13,122 bases of DNA, taken from positions 1,978 to 15,099 of the forward strand of contig PMJK01000041.1 in assembly GCA_003158505.1 (NCBI GenBank), given 5' to 3'. The notes beneath the pieces are model-generated. The model did no database searches and was not told where the DNA came from. It saw nothing but the letters and a program-made list of their open reading frames with translations. This stretch comes from Holophagaceae bacterium (GTDB lineage Bacteria; Acidobacteriota; Holophagae; Holophagales; Holophagaceae). Positions 13,119 to 13,122 of the stretch are shown here, one piece after another. The first letter of the stretch is position 1; each line of letters opens with the position of its first letter. Position numbers and translations under genes: made by a program.

Positions 13119-13122
13119 GCAT

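Overview
The window is a GC-rich bacterial chromosome segment with compact operons, clear Shine-Dalgarno sites and local low-GC patches. The mix of genes would fit an Acidobacteriota of the Holophaga/Geothrix type. That placement is an impression from gene content and protein style, not a demonstrated assignment.

Layout. Bases 1-59 (minus) are the first codons of a short-chain dehydrogenase/reductase that runs off the left edge. It is divergent from a small coiled-coil/helix-turn-helix protein (183-617). Next comes a sulfur-assimilation block on the plus strand. A class I SAM riboswitch (S-box) with an intrinsic terminator (about 707-875) precedes a MetB-type cystathionine gamma-synthase (921-2195). 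A possible 49-codon ORF overlaps the metB stop (2195-2344). After an AT-rich promoter zone follow uroporphyrinogen-III C-methyltransferase (2440-3336), precorrin-2 dehydrogenase/sirohydrochlorin ferrochelatase (3257-3850), siroheme sulfite reductase (3847-5481), a 42-residue one-helix membrane protein (5578-5706) and a YeiH-family putative sulfur-anion exporter (5788-6873). The logic is coherent: the first two enzymes of this second group make siroheme, the reductase uses it to produce sulfide, the exporter may vent excess oxyanion, and the SAM-controlled MetB feeds methionine synthesis.

The middle holds two unrecognised membrane proteins transcribed divergently (6861-7469 minus; 7735-8337 plus), then a likely two-gene unit of a DUF554 membrane protein (8459-9229) and a hotdog-fold thioesterase (9253-9675) whose 3' half is strikingly AT-rich.

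The right part is a 302-base gene-poor gap, then a hybrid sensor kinase locus (9978-12517). Its multi-membrane N-terminal region is broken by an in-frame TAG (10176-10178) and a one-base frameshift near 10346, while the PAS-HisKA-HATPase-receiver part is an intact open frame. A membrane-anchored hypothetical protein (12606-13118, minus) closes the window.

No tRNA, rRNA, CRISPR array, insertion sequence or obviously novel defence system was seen. The most rewarding items are the S-box switch with its possible alternative pairing, the two unannotated small ORFs inside the sulfur block, and the doubly broken sensor kinase.
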